DNA of 64,000 nt, from contig CADCJX010000008.1 of assembly GCA_902801885.1 (NCBI GenBank), forward strand, positions 122,667 to 186,666, written 5' to 3'. The stretch comes from an uncultured Bacteroidia bacterium (GTDB lineage Bacteria > Bacteroidota > Bacteroidia > Bacteroidales > UBA932). How positions within the stretch are numbered: the stretch's first letter is position 1; each line of letters opens with the position of its first letter. The translations under genes were made by a program, and so were the position numbers. The notes below the pieces were generated by a model that was given only the letters and a program-made list of their open reading frames with translations, ran no database searches and had not been told where the DNA came from. Positions 23,096 to 31,866 of the stretch are shown here, one piece after another.

Positions 23096-26000
23096 ATGAA
23101 CTTAATGAAAAGATTTGTGGCGGTCTTCATCGGCGTGATGTCGATTTTCTCTATCGCCTCCGCACAGAACTCGGGTACGCTCAGGGCAGTTCTCCAGGAT
23201 GAGAATGGGGAGCCTGTTCCTTTTGCGACGGTGTCGATCTCCAAGCCTAATGCCAGCAAGCCCTACAAGTACGCTCTCAGTTCGGCGGATGGTAAGGTCG
23301 CGATTGAAAAGGTGGCTAATGGAAAATATATCTTCAAGGCTGAGTTACTGGGATACCAGGCTTTTTCCAAAGATATAGAAGTCAAGGGAAATCTTGACCT
23401 TGGTAGCATCAAGATGGAGGAGGACAAGCAGACCCTTGATGCTGCGAGCGTCTCTGCTACGGGTAATCCTATTACCATAAAGAAAGATACTGTCGAGTAC
23501 AATGCGTCCTCGTTCAAGACGACTGACAATGACATGCTCATCGACCTCTTGAAGAAGCTCCCGGGCATCGAGGTGAGCGACGACGGTACTGTCACCTCCA
23601 ATGGAGAATCCATTTCCAAGATTACGATCGGAGGAAAGACCTTCTTCCTGGACGATCCCCAGATCGCAACCCAGAACCTGCCTGCCAAGATGATCGAGAA
23701 GATCAAGGTCGTGCGTAAAAAGTCCGAGCAGGCAGAATTTACCGGCATCGAAGACGGCAATGAGGAGCAGATCATCGACCTGAGTGTCAAAAGGGGCATG
23801 ATGAACGGGCTTGTCGGCAACCTGTCAGCCGGAGTCGGTAAGGATTTCCCGAAGACTACCAGCACTTTGGCGGACAACGATGATATCCGTTACCAGACCG
23901 GTGCTTTCATCGGACGGTTCACCCAGAATAGCAACATCAGCTTCATCCTGAACGGTAACAACACCAACAACCGTGGTGCCAACGACATCTCCGGCAACAT
24001 GATGGGCGGCATGATGGGCGGCATGGGCGGCGGTCGTGGAATGGGCGGCGGAGGTTTCGGTGGTGGAAACGGCATCAATACCTCATGGATGGCAGGTCTC
24101 AACGCAGCCGCGGACCTCTTTGATGACAAGATGAACGTAGGAGGCAACTACGTCTACAACCAGTCCAAGAGGGACGTCCTTCAGAGGAGTATCGAAACTG
24201 ACCGTTCCTTCCAGAATGGTGACTACATGATCACCCGTAACGGTGTCGACACTCCCGGAGTGAACAGTACTACTTCTTATGGCCATAGGTTCGGAATGCG
24301 TCTGGACCATAAGTTCAGTGAGAACACATCGATTCTCTTCCAGCCCCAGATCAACTTCGGAACCGGAAACTATCTGCAGAACTCCGACTTCTCGACGGAA
24401 AGGTTCAACAGTCAGAACGAACTGACCTCATCCAGCAACGGTTTCTCCAATAATTCCGGCAACAACAACAATTGGCAGACAAACGGTTTCCTCCTGTTCC
24501 GCCAGCGTCTGGGAATGCCCGGAAGGACACTCTCGTTTATGGGAAACTACAGTTTCAGCCACAACCAGATGGACGGCTTCACTCAGTCCCTGACCAACAG
24601 CTGGAATTCGAAATCAGGAGATGGACAGGATATTGTCAACCAAAGGACTGAGCAGCTCTCCAACAGTTCTTCACTCTCCGGAAGGCTGGTCTACACTGAG
24701 CCTCTCGGGAACGGTTTCTATGCTTCTGCCAACTACAGCTATTCGTGGAGCAAGAACACTTCCACCAAGGATGCCTACGACAGCGGATCCAATGTCATCG
24801 GAGACAAGTCTCTCATTTATGATCCACGTGGTGAAGCCAGGAATGAAACCTATTCCAGCAACATCCTGAACAGGAATGACAACCAGAGTGCCGGACTCGA
24901 TCTTCAGTACCAGAAGGATAAGATCCATGCCCAGCTGGGCTTCTCTGTTATGCCCAACAAGATCTACAACGAGACCAACAAGGAAGTCTACGACACGACC
25001 GTCATCAACATAGCTCCTACAGCGATGTTCTGGTACGACATGGGAGAGACTTCCAACATGCGCATCTTCTACCGCGGCCAGTCCCGTCAGCCTTCAACCA
25101 CCCAGTTGATGAGGGTTCCGGACAACTCCAACCCGAACAATATTTCCAGCGGTAACCCCGGACTTGTTCCTTATTTCAATCACAACATCAACACTGAGTA
25201 CAGGATGACTAACAGGAAGACTTTCACTTCCTTCAACATCAACCTGAATGGAGGAATAGTCCAGAATCCTATTGTCTCAGCCATGATTACGGATGACAAG
25301 AATAGGAAATATTCCATCCCTTACAACGGTCCAAATTCCTTCAATGGAGGGGCCAGGATCTTCTTCAATTCTCCTATTGCGAAGTCGAACTTCTCCATCT
25401 TCTCCATGACAAACACCAACTATTCTCAGTCAACATCTTACACAGATGCCGGCATGGCGATAAACATGGACAAGTACCGCAACGAAGACGGGGCCTTCAC
25501 AAAGTACAAGGAATTCCTTGCAGATTACCCTGATCCGGCCAAGGCTTCCATTTTCAAAGAGAACATAGCTCGAAATTTCTCATTCAACCAGAGGCTGAGG
25601 CTTACGTACCGCAGTGACAATTTTGAAATTATGGGAGGAGCTAGCGGCCGTTACAGTCACATCACTTATTCGGTCAACAAGGGAAAGACTACTACAATTG
25701 GCGGTGTCAACAACACAGAGACCTGGACCAACAGCGTCGACGGTTCAATCAATTGGACCCTCCCTACTCCAGGACTGACTTTCAAAGCCGATGCATCTTA
25801 CAATTGGTACATCAATTACGCTACGGAACAGGAACCTACCCTTCTTGTCAACCTCGACATTCAGAAACTTCTGTTCAAGAACAAGGTTACCCTTGCCCTC
25901 AGGGCGTATGACCTTCTCGACCAGGCCAGGATCATCGGAGTTCGGGAAAGCGACGGTGTGATCACCGAGAGCTGGAGCAACACCCTCGGCCGTTATGTTA

Positions 26001-26143
26001 TTGTGGCCCTTACCTACCGCTTCGGAACCTTCGGGGGCAGAAGGGGCGGCGGAATGAGAATGGGCGGCGGCCCTGGCGGTCCCGGCGGCGGTCCTGGTGG
26101 CGGCCGTGGTGGCTTCGGTGGCGGCCGACCTCCGATGATGTAG
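23096..26143 (+). CDS. Outer-membrane beta-barrel protein with carboxypeptidase-like plug domain
   Basis: This 1015-residue protein has a signal peptide (cleavage near SIASAQ, about 24). A CarboxypepD-regulatory-like beta-sandwich (about 27-112) and a TonB-receptor-like plug region follow (LLKKLPGIEVSDDGTVTSNG, about 160-180). The rest is an OMP_b-brl-type barrel with repeated NN/SN-rich strands. It has a Gly/Met-rich insertion at about 302-328 (MMGGMMGGMGGGRGMGGG) and a Gly/Arg/Met-rich tail from about 978. It belongs to the barrel family without a SusD partner, and none is present here. The substrate is unknown. It is monocistronic, with a terminator overlapping the end of rluD. Confidence 0.8.
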   Translation: MNLMKRFVAVFIGVMSIFSIASAQNSGTLRAVLQDENGEPVPFATVSISKPNASKPYKYALSSADGKVAIEKVANGKYIFKAELLGYQAFSKDIEVKGNLDLGSIKMEEDKQTLDAASVSATGNPITIKKDTVEYNASSFKTTDNDMLIDLLKKLPGIEVSDDGTVTSNGESISKITIGGKTFFLDDPQIATQNLPAKMIEKIKVVRKKSEQAEFTGIEDGNEEQIIDLSVKRGMMNGLVGNLSAGVGKDFPKTTSTLADNDDIRYQTGAFIGRFTQNSNISFILNGNNTNNRGANDISGNMMGGMMGGMGGGRGMGGGGFGGGNGINTSWMAGLNAAADLFDDKMNVGGNYVYNQSKRDVLQRSIETDRSFQNGDYMITRNGVDTPGVNSTTSYGHRFGMRLDHKFSENTSILFQPQINFGTGNYLQNSDFSTERFNSQNELTSSSNGFSNNSGNNNNWQTNGFLLFRQRLGMPGRTLSFMGNYSFSHNQMDGFTQSLTNSWNSKSGDGQDIVNQRTEQLSNSSSLSGRLVYTEPLGNGFYASANYSYSWSKNTSTKDAYDSGSNVIGDKSLIYDPRGEARNETYSSNILNRNDNQSAGLDLQYQKDKIHAQLGFSVMPNKIYNETNKEVYDTTVINIAPTAMFWYDMGETSNMRIFYRGQSRQPSTTQLMRVPDNSNPNNISSGNPGLVPYFNHNINTEYRMTNRKTFTSFNINLNGGIVQNPIVSAMITDDKNRKYSIPYNGPNSFNGGARIFFNSPIAKSNFSIFSMTNTNYSQSTSYTDAGMAINMDKYRNEDGAFTKYKEFLADYPDPAKASIFKENIARNFSFNQRLRLTYRSDNFEIMGGASGRYSHITYSVNKGKTTTIGGVNNTETWTNSVDGSINWTLPTPGLTFKADASYNWYINYATEQEPTLLVNLDIQKLLFKNKVTLALRAYDLLDQARIIGVRESDGVITESWSNTLGRYVIVALTYRFGTFGGRRGGGMRMGGGPGGPGGGPGGGRGGFGGGRPPMM

Positions 26144-26149
26144 AATGAT

Positions 26150-26183
26150 ATGGCGTGCTACTTTACGTAGGCACGCCATTTTT
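26150..26183 (+). terminator. Terminator shared with the end of rluD
   Basis: ATGGCGTGC (26150-26158) pairs with GCACGCCAT (26171-26179), followed by a T run on the plus strand. The rluD stop codon lies within the hairpin, so the last rluD codons double as the terminator of the convergent barrel gene. Confidence 0.87.
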
Positions 26184-27207
26184 CGATCATGGATGTCATG
26201 TCGTCCGGAAGTGGAGAGTCGAACCGGATCATCTCTCCTGTCCGTGGATGGACAAAGCCAAGCGTCTTCGCATGGAGCGCCTGCCTTGGGCACAACTCGA
26301 AGCAGTTCTCGATGAACTGGCGGTACTTGGCGTAGATGGTGCCCTTGCGTATTTCCGATCCTCCGTAGCGAGTGTCGTTGAAGAGGGGATGCCCGATGTG
26401 GTTCATGTGAACCCTGATCTGGTGGGTCCTTCCCGTCTCCAGGCGGCACTGTACCACTGTGACATAGCCGAATCGTTCGAGGACCTTGTAGTGGGTGACG
26501 GCATGCTTAGCCCTTTCGTCATCTTCCGGGTAGACCTTGAAGCGGAGGCGGTCGTTGGGATCACGCCCTATGGCACCGTCGACAGTACCCTCATCTTCCT
26601 TGATGTTCCCCCAAACAACAGCGACGTAAAGCCTCTCGATGCTATGTTCGAAAAATTGTTTCGCCAGATTCAGTTGGGCTTCGTCATTCTTTGCCACCAC
26701 CAGCAGGCCTGAGGTGTCCTTGTCTATCCTGTGGACCAGGATCCCCATCCTTTCGTCTTCTGCGTCAGGACCCTGGGAAATTCCAAGATGAAAAGCCAGT
26801 GCATTGATGAGCGTTCCGTTGTAGTTGCCGTGTCCTGGATGTACGACCATCCCGGCCGGCTTGTTCACTACAAGCAGGTCATCGTCTTCGTAAACTATGT
26901 CAAGAGGGATGTCTTCAGGGAGGATTTCCATCCCACGGCGCCGGTAGGGCATCATGAAACGGATGACATCTCCGGGCCTTACGATCAGGTTGGCCTTGGC
27001 CACCTTTTCTCCTACCCGGACATAGCCTTCCTTGATCGCACACTGGATACGATGCCGGGAAGTGTCTTCCAGGTGAGAGGCCATGAACTTATCGATGCGC
27101 ATCGGAGTCTGGCCGGGATCGACGTTCAAGCGAAAATGCTCGAACATTCCCTGTTCTTCATCCTCAAGAGCTTCTTCGGGTTCGTTAAAGAGCCTTTCCT
27201 TGTCCAC
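26158..27207 (-). CDS. rluD: RluA-family 23S rRNA pseudouridine synthase (RluD-like)
   Basis: This enzyme isomerises specific uridines in 23S rRNA helix 69 if it is a true RluD. An S4 RNA-binding domain (about 35-95, MRIDKFMASHL ... RVGEKVAKANLIVRPGD) precedes the catalytic domain with the active-site Asp in GILVHRIDKDTSGLLVVAKN (about 160). VVHPGHGNYNGTLINAL and RTHQIRVHMNHIGHPLFND are family blocks. The N-terminal 25 residues are acidic. It is the last gene of a seven-gene minus-strand run and starts 2 bases after the PASTA gene stop. Confidence 0.92.
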   Translation of the reverse strand: MDKERLFNEPEEALEDEEQGMFEHFRLNVDPGQTPMRIDKFMASHLEDTSRHRIQCAIKEGYVRVGEKVAKANLIVRPGDVIRFMMPYRRRGMEILPEDIPLDIVYEDDDLLVVNKPAGMVVHPGHGNYNGTLINALAFHLGISQGPDAEDERMGILVHRIDKDTSGLLVVAKNDEAQLNLAKQFFEHSIERLYVAVVWGNIKEDEGTVDGAIGRDPNDRLRFKVYPEDDERAKHAVTHYKVLERFGYVTVVQCRLETGRTHQIRVHMNHIGHPLFNDTRYGGSEIRKGTIYAKYRQFIENCFELCPRQALHAKTLGFVHPRTGEMIRFDSPLPDDMTSMIEKWRAYVK

Positions 27208-27209
27208 GG

Positions 27210-28004
27210 CTAGTAGTTTTCCTTGATGTCCAGGGAGAGATGGATGGTGACGTCAGAACCCATCAGGAGAGGGCTCTTGGATGCTCCGGGAGACTGCTTG
27301 TACACAGTGGCATTGAGTGAATCCGTGTAGTTCTTGACAGTCTTGTCAAAAACTACCTTGCCTAGGTTGAGGGAATTGTCATGCACTGCATCTACGGCGC
27401 GGAGGTATTTCATGCCCTTGACATTGGGTACGTATGTCATGTTGTCAGAGGGGTTGAGACCAACCTGCAGGTCGATTTCAGAACCAGTCTCGATCTGTCT
27501 TCCGGGACGTATCTCGCGGTTGTGGTAGATTTGCCTCAGGACGTTGTTGGTCGCTATGTCATTGACGTAGATCAATTTCCCCAGGGCAAGTCCGCGTGCA
27601 TAGAGTTCGGCCTTTGCCTGGCGCATGGAATAACCGACAAGGTTGGGCATGCTAACCTTCTTGGCATTCATGGCATTGATGGTGAGCATTATCCTGCGTC
27701 CTTTCTTGACCTTTGTCCCGGCCTTGGGATTCTGGCTGTACACAGCACCTTTCTGCATCCTCCTGACATAGATCGAGTCTATGACTTCAATCCTAAGATC
27801 CTCCCTGGAGGCCTCATGACGAGCGTTATCCACGCTCATATTGGTAAGATCAGGGACTTCAATCGTCTGTCCATGATGGGTGATTATTCCAAGGATAACG
27901 GTAGCCGCAATCAGCAGGACAGCGAAAAACACCACCGCCCCGATAAGGTTACGGACTATCCAGTTGCTGAAAAAGCCTTTTTTCTCTATCTTTTCTTCTT
28001 CCAT
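27210..28004 (-). CDS. Single-pass PASTA-domain membrane protein
   Basis: The protein (264 residues) has a short cytoplasmic N-terminus, one transmembrane helix (about 18-42, NLIGAVVFFAVLLIAATVIL) and three PASTA repeats outside (about 48-112, 114-180 and 185-262), marked by VPDLTNMS, MPNLVGYSMRQAKAEL and VPNVKGMKYLRAVDAV. PASTA domains can bind muropeptides or beta-lactams. There is no kinase or transpeptidase domain, so it is not a PknB or PBP. This form is conserved next to rluD in Bacteroidetes as far as I recall; a cell-wall sensing or scaffolding role is inferred. Confidence 0.85.
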   Translation of the reverse strand: MEEEKIEKKGFFSNWIVRNLIGAVVFFAVLLIAATVILGIITHHGQTIEVPDLTNMSVDNARHEASREDLRIEVIDSIYVRRMQKGAVYSQNPKAGTKVKKGRRIMLTINAMNAKKVSMPNLVGYSMRQAKAELYARGLALGKLIYVNDIATNNVLRQIYHNREIRPGRQIETGSEIDLQVGLNPSDNMTYVPNVKGMKYLRAVDAVHDNSLNLGKVVFDKTVKNYTDSLNATVYKQSPGASKSPLLMGSDVTIHLSLDIKENY

Positions 28005-28013
28005 ATATCCAAG

Positions 28014-28646
28014 TTACTTGAACAATAATTCAAACAAGCCTTCACCGACCAGTGCTATTCCGATAATCATCAGCACCACTCCAGCTATCCTGTTGAGCCA
28101 GATCAGGGACTTTAAGTCAATCGCTCTCCTCCATGTACCGAACATCCTGGAGAAAGCGAACCAATACGCCATCGAACCGGCAGCCACTGCAAGGATGATC
28201 GGAAACACCCTGAACCCTTTGTCTTCAGCGTCTACCCCGAAGAAAGCGAATAGGGCGAACATCACGAAAATCGCTCCGGGGTTTGACAGTGCTGTGGCTA
28301 CGGCCTGGAGATAGTCCTTGATCGAAGCCCCTCTTTCTTCCTCTCCTGGTTTCATCTTCCTGAAAGGGTCCTTGAATGCCATCGACCAACCAAGTGCGGC
28401 AACAATTATGCCTCCGATCAGGAATATGAAGGTTTCATAGGTGTTCAGGAAATTCTGGGCGACTGCCAGGGCGAAGATTGATACGATGGCATAAGTCGTG
28501 TCAACGGTCGTGGCTCCAAGTCCAGTCGCAAATCCAGCCTTGTGTCCGTAGCTCAGCGACTTCTGGAGAACGAGAATTGCTATCGGACCGATCGGAACTG
28601 ATGCGCAGATCCCGATGGCAAAGGCTTTCAGTAGATCCGGGGTCAT
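28014..28646 (-). CDS. LysE-family amino-acid exporter
   Basis: A 210-residue polytopic membrane protein of the LysE/RhtB superfamily, which exports amino acids. The N-terminal ICASVPIGPIAILVLQKSL is the family's PxGP motif. About six hydrophobic helices can be drawn, with a charged cytoplasmic loop around 95-107 (FRKMKPGEEERG). Substrate cannot be deduced. It lies 9 bases from each neighbour, in the run between der and the PASTA gene. Confidence 0.85.
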   Translation of the reverse strand: MTPDLLKAFAIGICASVPIGPIAILVLQKSLSYGHKAGFATGLGATTVDTTYAIVSIFALAVAQNFLNTYETFIFLIGGIIVAALGWSMAFKDPFRKMKPGEEERGASIKDYLQAVATALSNPGAIFVMFALFAFFGVDAEDKGFRVFPIILAVAAGSMAYWFAFSRMFGTWRRAIDLKSLIWLNRIAGVVLMIIGIALVGEGLFELLFK

Positions 28647-28655
28647 GCCTGACTC

Positions 28656-29966
28656 CTATTTGGCCCTCATGAAGATCTGCACGGGGCAGCCGAGAAGGTC
28701 GAAATGCTCCCGGAGCTTATTCTCAAGGAACCTCTTGTAAGGTTCTTTGACGTACTGAGGGAGGTTGCAGAAGAAAGCAAATGCCGGGAATCTCGTTGGA
28801 AGCTGGGTTATGTACTTAATCTTTACGTACTTACCCTTCCATGCCGGAGGAGGGTAGTTTTCAATCTCCGGAAGCATGACTTCATTCAGCCTGGCCGTGG
28901 TAAGCCTGCGGGAGTAGTTCTCGTAGACATGGGCGGCTGCATCCAGGACATCCATTATCCTCTGTTTCTTTACTACTGAGGTGAAGATCACAGGCACGTC
29001 GTCGAACGGTGCCAGGCGCCTCTTGAGCGAGATTTCATATTCCTTGAGCGTGTTGTTGTCCTTGATGAACAGGTCCCATTTGTTCACAACGACCACGCAT
29101 CCTTTCCGGTTGCGTAAGATCAGGTTGAAAATGCTCATATCTTGGGCTTCCATACCTGCCGTCGCGTCGATCATAAGTATGCAGACGTCCGCCCTTTCGA
29201 TGGAACGTATTGCCCTCATGACGGAATAGAATTCCAGATCCTCGTTGACCCTGTTCTTCCTTCTCATTCCGGCAGTGTCCACAAGCATGAATTCGTGCCC
29301 GAACTTGTTGTAGTGCGTCGAGATCGAGTCTCGGGTTGTTCCTGCAACGGGCGTAACTATATTCCTTTCCTCTCCCAGCAAGGCATTCGTGAGTGAGGAT
29401 TTCCCTACATTCGGTTTTCCGACGATTGCGATGTGCGGAAGGTCGGGACGGTCATCATCTTTTTCGGTCTCACTTTCAGGGAGAAGGCGGAGAACCTCGT
29501 CGAGCAAGTCTCCGGTTCCGCTGCCATTGGCGGCTGAGATGCTCCAGACCTCACCGAGCCCCAAAGAGTAGAACTGGTAGGTGTCGTAGATCTTCTCTCC
29601 GGAGTCTACCTTGTTGACACAGAGTACCACAGGCTTGCCGCTCTTCCTGAGCAGGTCTGCTATTTCGGCATCGTAGTCTGTGATTCCTGTCGCGGCCTCG
29701 ACCATGAACAGGATGAGGTCGGCTTCATCGATAGCGATCACTACCTGTCTTCGGATGGCCTCTTCGAAAACGTCATCAGATTTGGTAGTCCATCCTCCGG
29801 TGTCAACAACGGAGAATTCCTTGCCGTTCCAGTCGCATTTTCCGTAGTGACGGTCCCTGGTGACGCCAGCTGTCTCATCGACGATGGCCTGGCGCATCCC
29901 TACGAGGCGGTTGAACAGAGTTGATTTGCCGACGTTCGGCCTTCCGACGATAGCTACAAGACTCAT
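28656..29966 (-). CDS. der: Ribosome-assembly GTPase Der (EngA)
   Basis: This essential double GTPase matures the 50S subunit. Two complete G domains are visible: [14 protein letters not shown] (about 8-21) with DTAGVT/DTGGW and NKVD, and [15 protein letters not shown] (about 180-194) with [11 protein letters not shown] and NKWDLF. A C-terminal KH-like domain follows (from about 350). The length, 436 residues, is standard. It lies between the small membrane protein gene and the LysE gene. Confidence 0.97.
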   Translation of the reverse strand: MSLVAIVGRPNVGKSTLFNRLVGMRQAIVDETAGVTRDRHYGKCDWNGKEFSVVDTGGWTTKSDDVFEEAIRRQVVIAIDEADLILFMVEAATGITDYDAEIADLLRKSGKPVVLCVNKVDSGEKIYDTYQFYSLGLGEVWSISAANGSGTGDLLDEVLRLLPESETEKDDDRPDLPHIAIVGKPNVGKSSLTNALLGEERNIVTPVAGTTRDSISTHYNKFGHEFMLVDTAGMRRKNRVNEDLEFYSVMRAIRSIERADVCILMIDATAGMEAQDMSIFNLILRNRKGCVVVVNKWDLFIKDNNTLKEYEISLKRRLAPFDDVPVIFTSVVKKQRIMDVLDAAAHVYENYSRRLTTARLNEVMLPEIENYPPPAWKGKYVKIKYITQLPTRFPAFAFFCNLPQYVKEPYKRFLENKLREHFDLLGCPVQIFMRAK

Positions 29967-29974
29967 GAATATGC

Positions 29975-30226
29975 TTATTTGTTATAAAAACCGCAGCCTG
30001 CGCACTGGTCGCTGTAGGTTCCGGTGCAAGACTTGATCCTTTGACGCTGCCGTTCGGTGCCGAATAATTCCTTCTCCTGTTCGTGCATGCATTTGACACC
30101 CAGCCTGCGCATATTCTCGTTCTTGCTGACCTCCGTCTCGGGGAACTTTCCCTTGACGATGATCCCGACGCACATCAGGGCGATGGCGATGGCAAGGATG
30201 AGTATGGCGGCAAGCAGGGTCTTCAT
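29975..30226 (-). CDS. Small Cys-containing membrane protein, unknown function
   Basis: An 83-residue protein with one N-terminal transmembrane helix (about 3-25, [20 protein letters not shown]) and a soluble tail. The tail contains VKCMHEQE and ends with [17 protein letters not shown], so four cysteines lie in the tail, a possible metal or disulfide site. I recall similar short proteins annotated only as membrane or secreted protein in Bacteroidetes. It is sandwiched between prs and der with 12- and 8-base gaps, so it is surely co-transcribed with essential genes. Confidence 0.7.
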   Translation of the reverse strand: MKTLLAAILILAIAIALMCVGIIVKGKFPETEVSKNENMRRLGVKCMHEQEKELFGTERQRQRIKSCTGTYSDQCAGCGFYNK

Positions 30227-30238
30227 TGCAACTCCAGA

Positions 30239-31210
30239 CTAGAAAATGAATTCGGTGCTGATCGGCTCGTAGTTGTAAACCTTCCTGATGATGGAAGCGA
30301 AGGTGGATGTCATGGAGACTACCTTGATCTTCCTTGTGTCCGCATCAGCCCTGAGCGGAATAGTGTCGGTCACGTAGACTTCCTTCAAGGCTGAATTGTT
30401 GATCCTGTCGTAGGCGGGGCCTGAAAGGACAGGATGTGTCGCACATGCACAGACACTGGCTGCTCCCTTTTCCATAAGCAGGTCAGCGGCCTTGGTCAGG
30501 GTTCCGGCAGTGTCGATCATGTCATCGACGATTACTATGTTCTTGCCCTCTACCTCTCCGATAGCGGTCATCGATCCTACGACATTCGCCCTTTCACGGG
30601 TCTTGTGGCAGATGATAACGGGGCATGCAAGTTCTTTTGCATAGGCGTTGGCCCTCTTTGCACCTCCCATGTCAGGAGCTGCGATCGCCAGGTTCTCGAT
30701 ATTCAGGGACTTCAGGTAGGGAATGAACACTTTGCTGGCGTAGATGTGATCCACGGGCAGGTCGAAGAACCCCTGGATCTGGTCGGCGTGGAGGTCGCAG
30801 GTCATGATCCTGTCGACTCCGGCTGCCGTGAGGAGGTTTGCGACAAGCTTGGCTCCGATCGAAACACGCGGTTTGTCCTTCCTGTCCTGGCGTGCCCAAC
30901 CGAAATAAGGCATCACAGCTATGACCTTGTCCGCAGAGGCCCTCTTGGCAGCATCTATCGTGAGAAGGAGTTCCATAAGGTTCTCGGTCGGCGGGAAAGT
31001 GGACTGAACGACAAAGACGGTTGCTCCCCTGACACTGTCGGTGAAGGAAGGAACGAATTCTCCGTCACTGAATTGAGTTACTTCGGAATCTCCAAGATGG
31101 TACTTCTCTCCGCAGTCGGCGCCGATCTTGTTCAACTCCTCAACTACCTTGCATGCGAAGTCCTTGGATGCCCTGCATGCAAACAATTCCATTCTGTGTT
31201 CGATGTACAT
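30239..31210 (-). CDS. prs: Ribose-phosphate pyrophosphokinase
   Basis: The enzyme makes PRPP from ribose 5-phosphate and ATP for nucleotide, His, Trp and NAD synthesis. Motifs: YFGWARQDRKDKPRVSIGAKL (ATP-binding loop region), CDLHADQIQGFF (divalent metal and PRPP) and NIVIVDDMIDTAGTL (PRPP-binding). The frame extends upstream into engB; the start is ATG 31210 or ATG 31192 (MELFACRAS). 31210 is given because it sits 13 bases after the engB stop. With the first choice the protein has 323 residues. Confidence 0.94.
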   Translation of the reverse strand: MYIEHRMELFACRASKDFACKVVEELNKIGADCGEKYHLGDSEVTQFSDGEFVPSFTDSVRGATVFVVQSTFPPTENLMELLLTIDAAKRASADKVIAVMPYFGWARQDRKDKPRVSIGAKLVANLLTAAGVDRIMTCDLHADQIQGFFDLPVDHIYASKVFIPYLKSLNIENLAIAAPDMGGAKRANAYAKELACPVIICHKTRERANVVGSMTAIGEVEGKNIVIVDDMIDTAGTLTKAADLLMEKGAASVCACATHPVLSGPAYDRINNSALKEVYVTDTIPLRADADTRKIKVVSMTSTFASIIRKVYNYEPISTEFIF

Positions 31211-31223
31211 GATAAGTTTTTGG

Positions 31224-31811
31224 TTATATGTAGTTATGGATATATTCAAGTATCTCTTCTTTCCCGGCCCCTGTCTCGGCACTCGAGACGAACATGGGCG
31301 GCAGCTCTTCCCAGTACTGGGAAAGGATCTCCTTGTCCCTTTCAATCTGGGCCTTCAGTGCATTGGGACCGAGTTTGTCTCCCTTTGTGAAGATTATTGC
31401 AAAAGGTATCCCGTTTTCACCGAGCCCTGAGATGAATTCAAGGTCTATCTTCTGGATGTCATGCCTTGAATCCACCAGTACGAATAGGACCACCATTTCT
31501 TCCGACCCCAGGATGTAGTCATTGATCATGCGACGGAGTTCCTCCCGGGCTTCCTTGGATATCTTTGCAAAACCATAGCCCGGCAGGTCCACAAGGTACC
31601 AGCTGTCGTTGATGATGAAATGATTGATGAGTTTGGTCTTTCCGGGGGTTGATGAGGTCTTAGCCAGCTTGCTGTTACCGCAGAGCATATTTATCAGCGA
31701 TGATTTGCCGACATTGGAGCGACCTATGAACGCAAATTCCGGAAGCTTGCGCGAGGGCTTGCTGGATGCCCTGGTGCAGCTGCCGGCAAATTTTGCTTCG
31801 GTAATCCTCAT
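31224..31811 (-). CDS. engB: Ribosome biogenesis GTPase YsxC (EngB)
   Basis: A small GTPase (195 residues) required for 50S assembly and division. G motifs: FIGRSNVGKSSLINML (about 22-37), SSTPGKT (G2), VDLPGYGFAK (G3) and FTKGDKL (G4). The frame can be read 14 codons upstream, but that stretch contains the promoter box; ATG 31811 is chosen. The gene heads the engB-prs-small protein-der-LysE-PASTA-rluD run. Confidence 0.95.
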   Translation of the reverse strand: MRITEAKFAGSCTRASSKPSRKLPEFAFIGRSNVGKSSLINMLCGNSKLAKTSSTPGKTKLINHFIINDSWYLVDLPGYGFAKISKEAREELRRMINDYILGSEEMVVLFVLVDSRHDIQKIDLEFISGLGENGIPFAIIFTKGDKLGPNALKAQIERDKEILSQYWEELPPMFVSSAETGAGKEEILEYIHNYI

Positions 31812-31815
31812 AATG

Positions 31816-31843
31816 CAAAGATAGTGGATTTTTGTTAATTTTG
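31816..31843. promoter_or_regulatory. Divergent -7 boxes of engB and xseA
   Basis: On the minus strand TATCTTTG (31823-31816) ends only 4 bases before the engB ATG, so its transcript would be leaderless or nearly so. On the plus strand TAATTTTG (31836-31843) lies 23 bases before the xseA ATG. Neither has a clear -33 TTTG. Confidence 0.6.
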
Positions 31844-31866
31844 TAAGAGACATCGAGACTTTGAAG

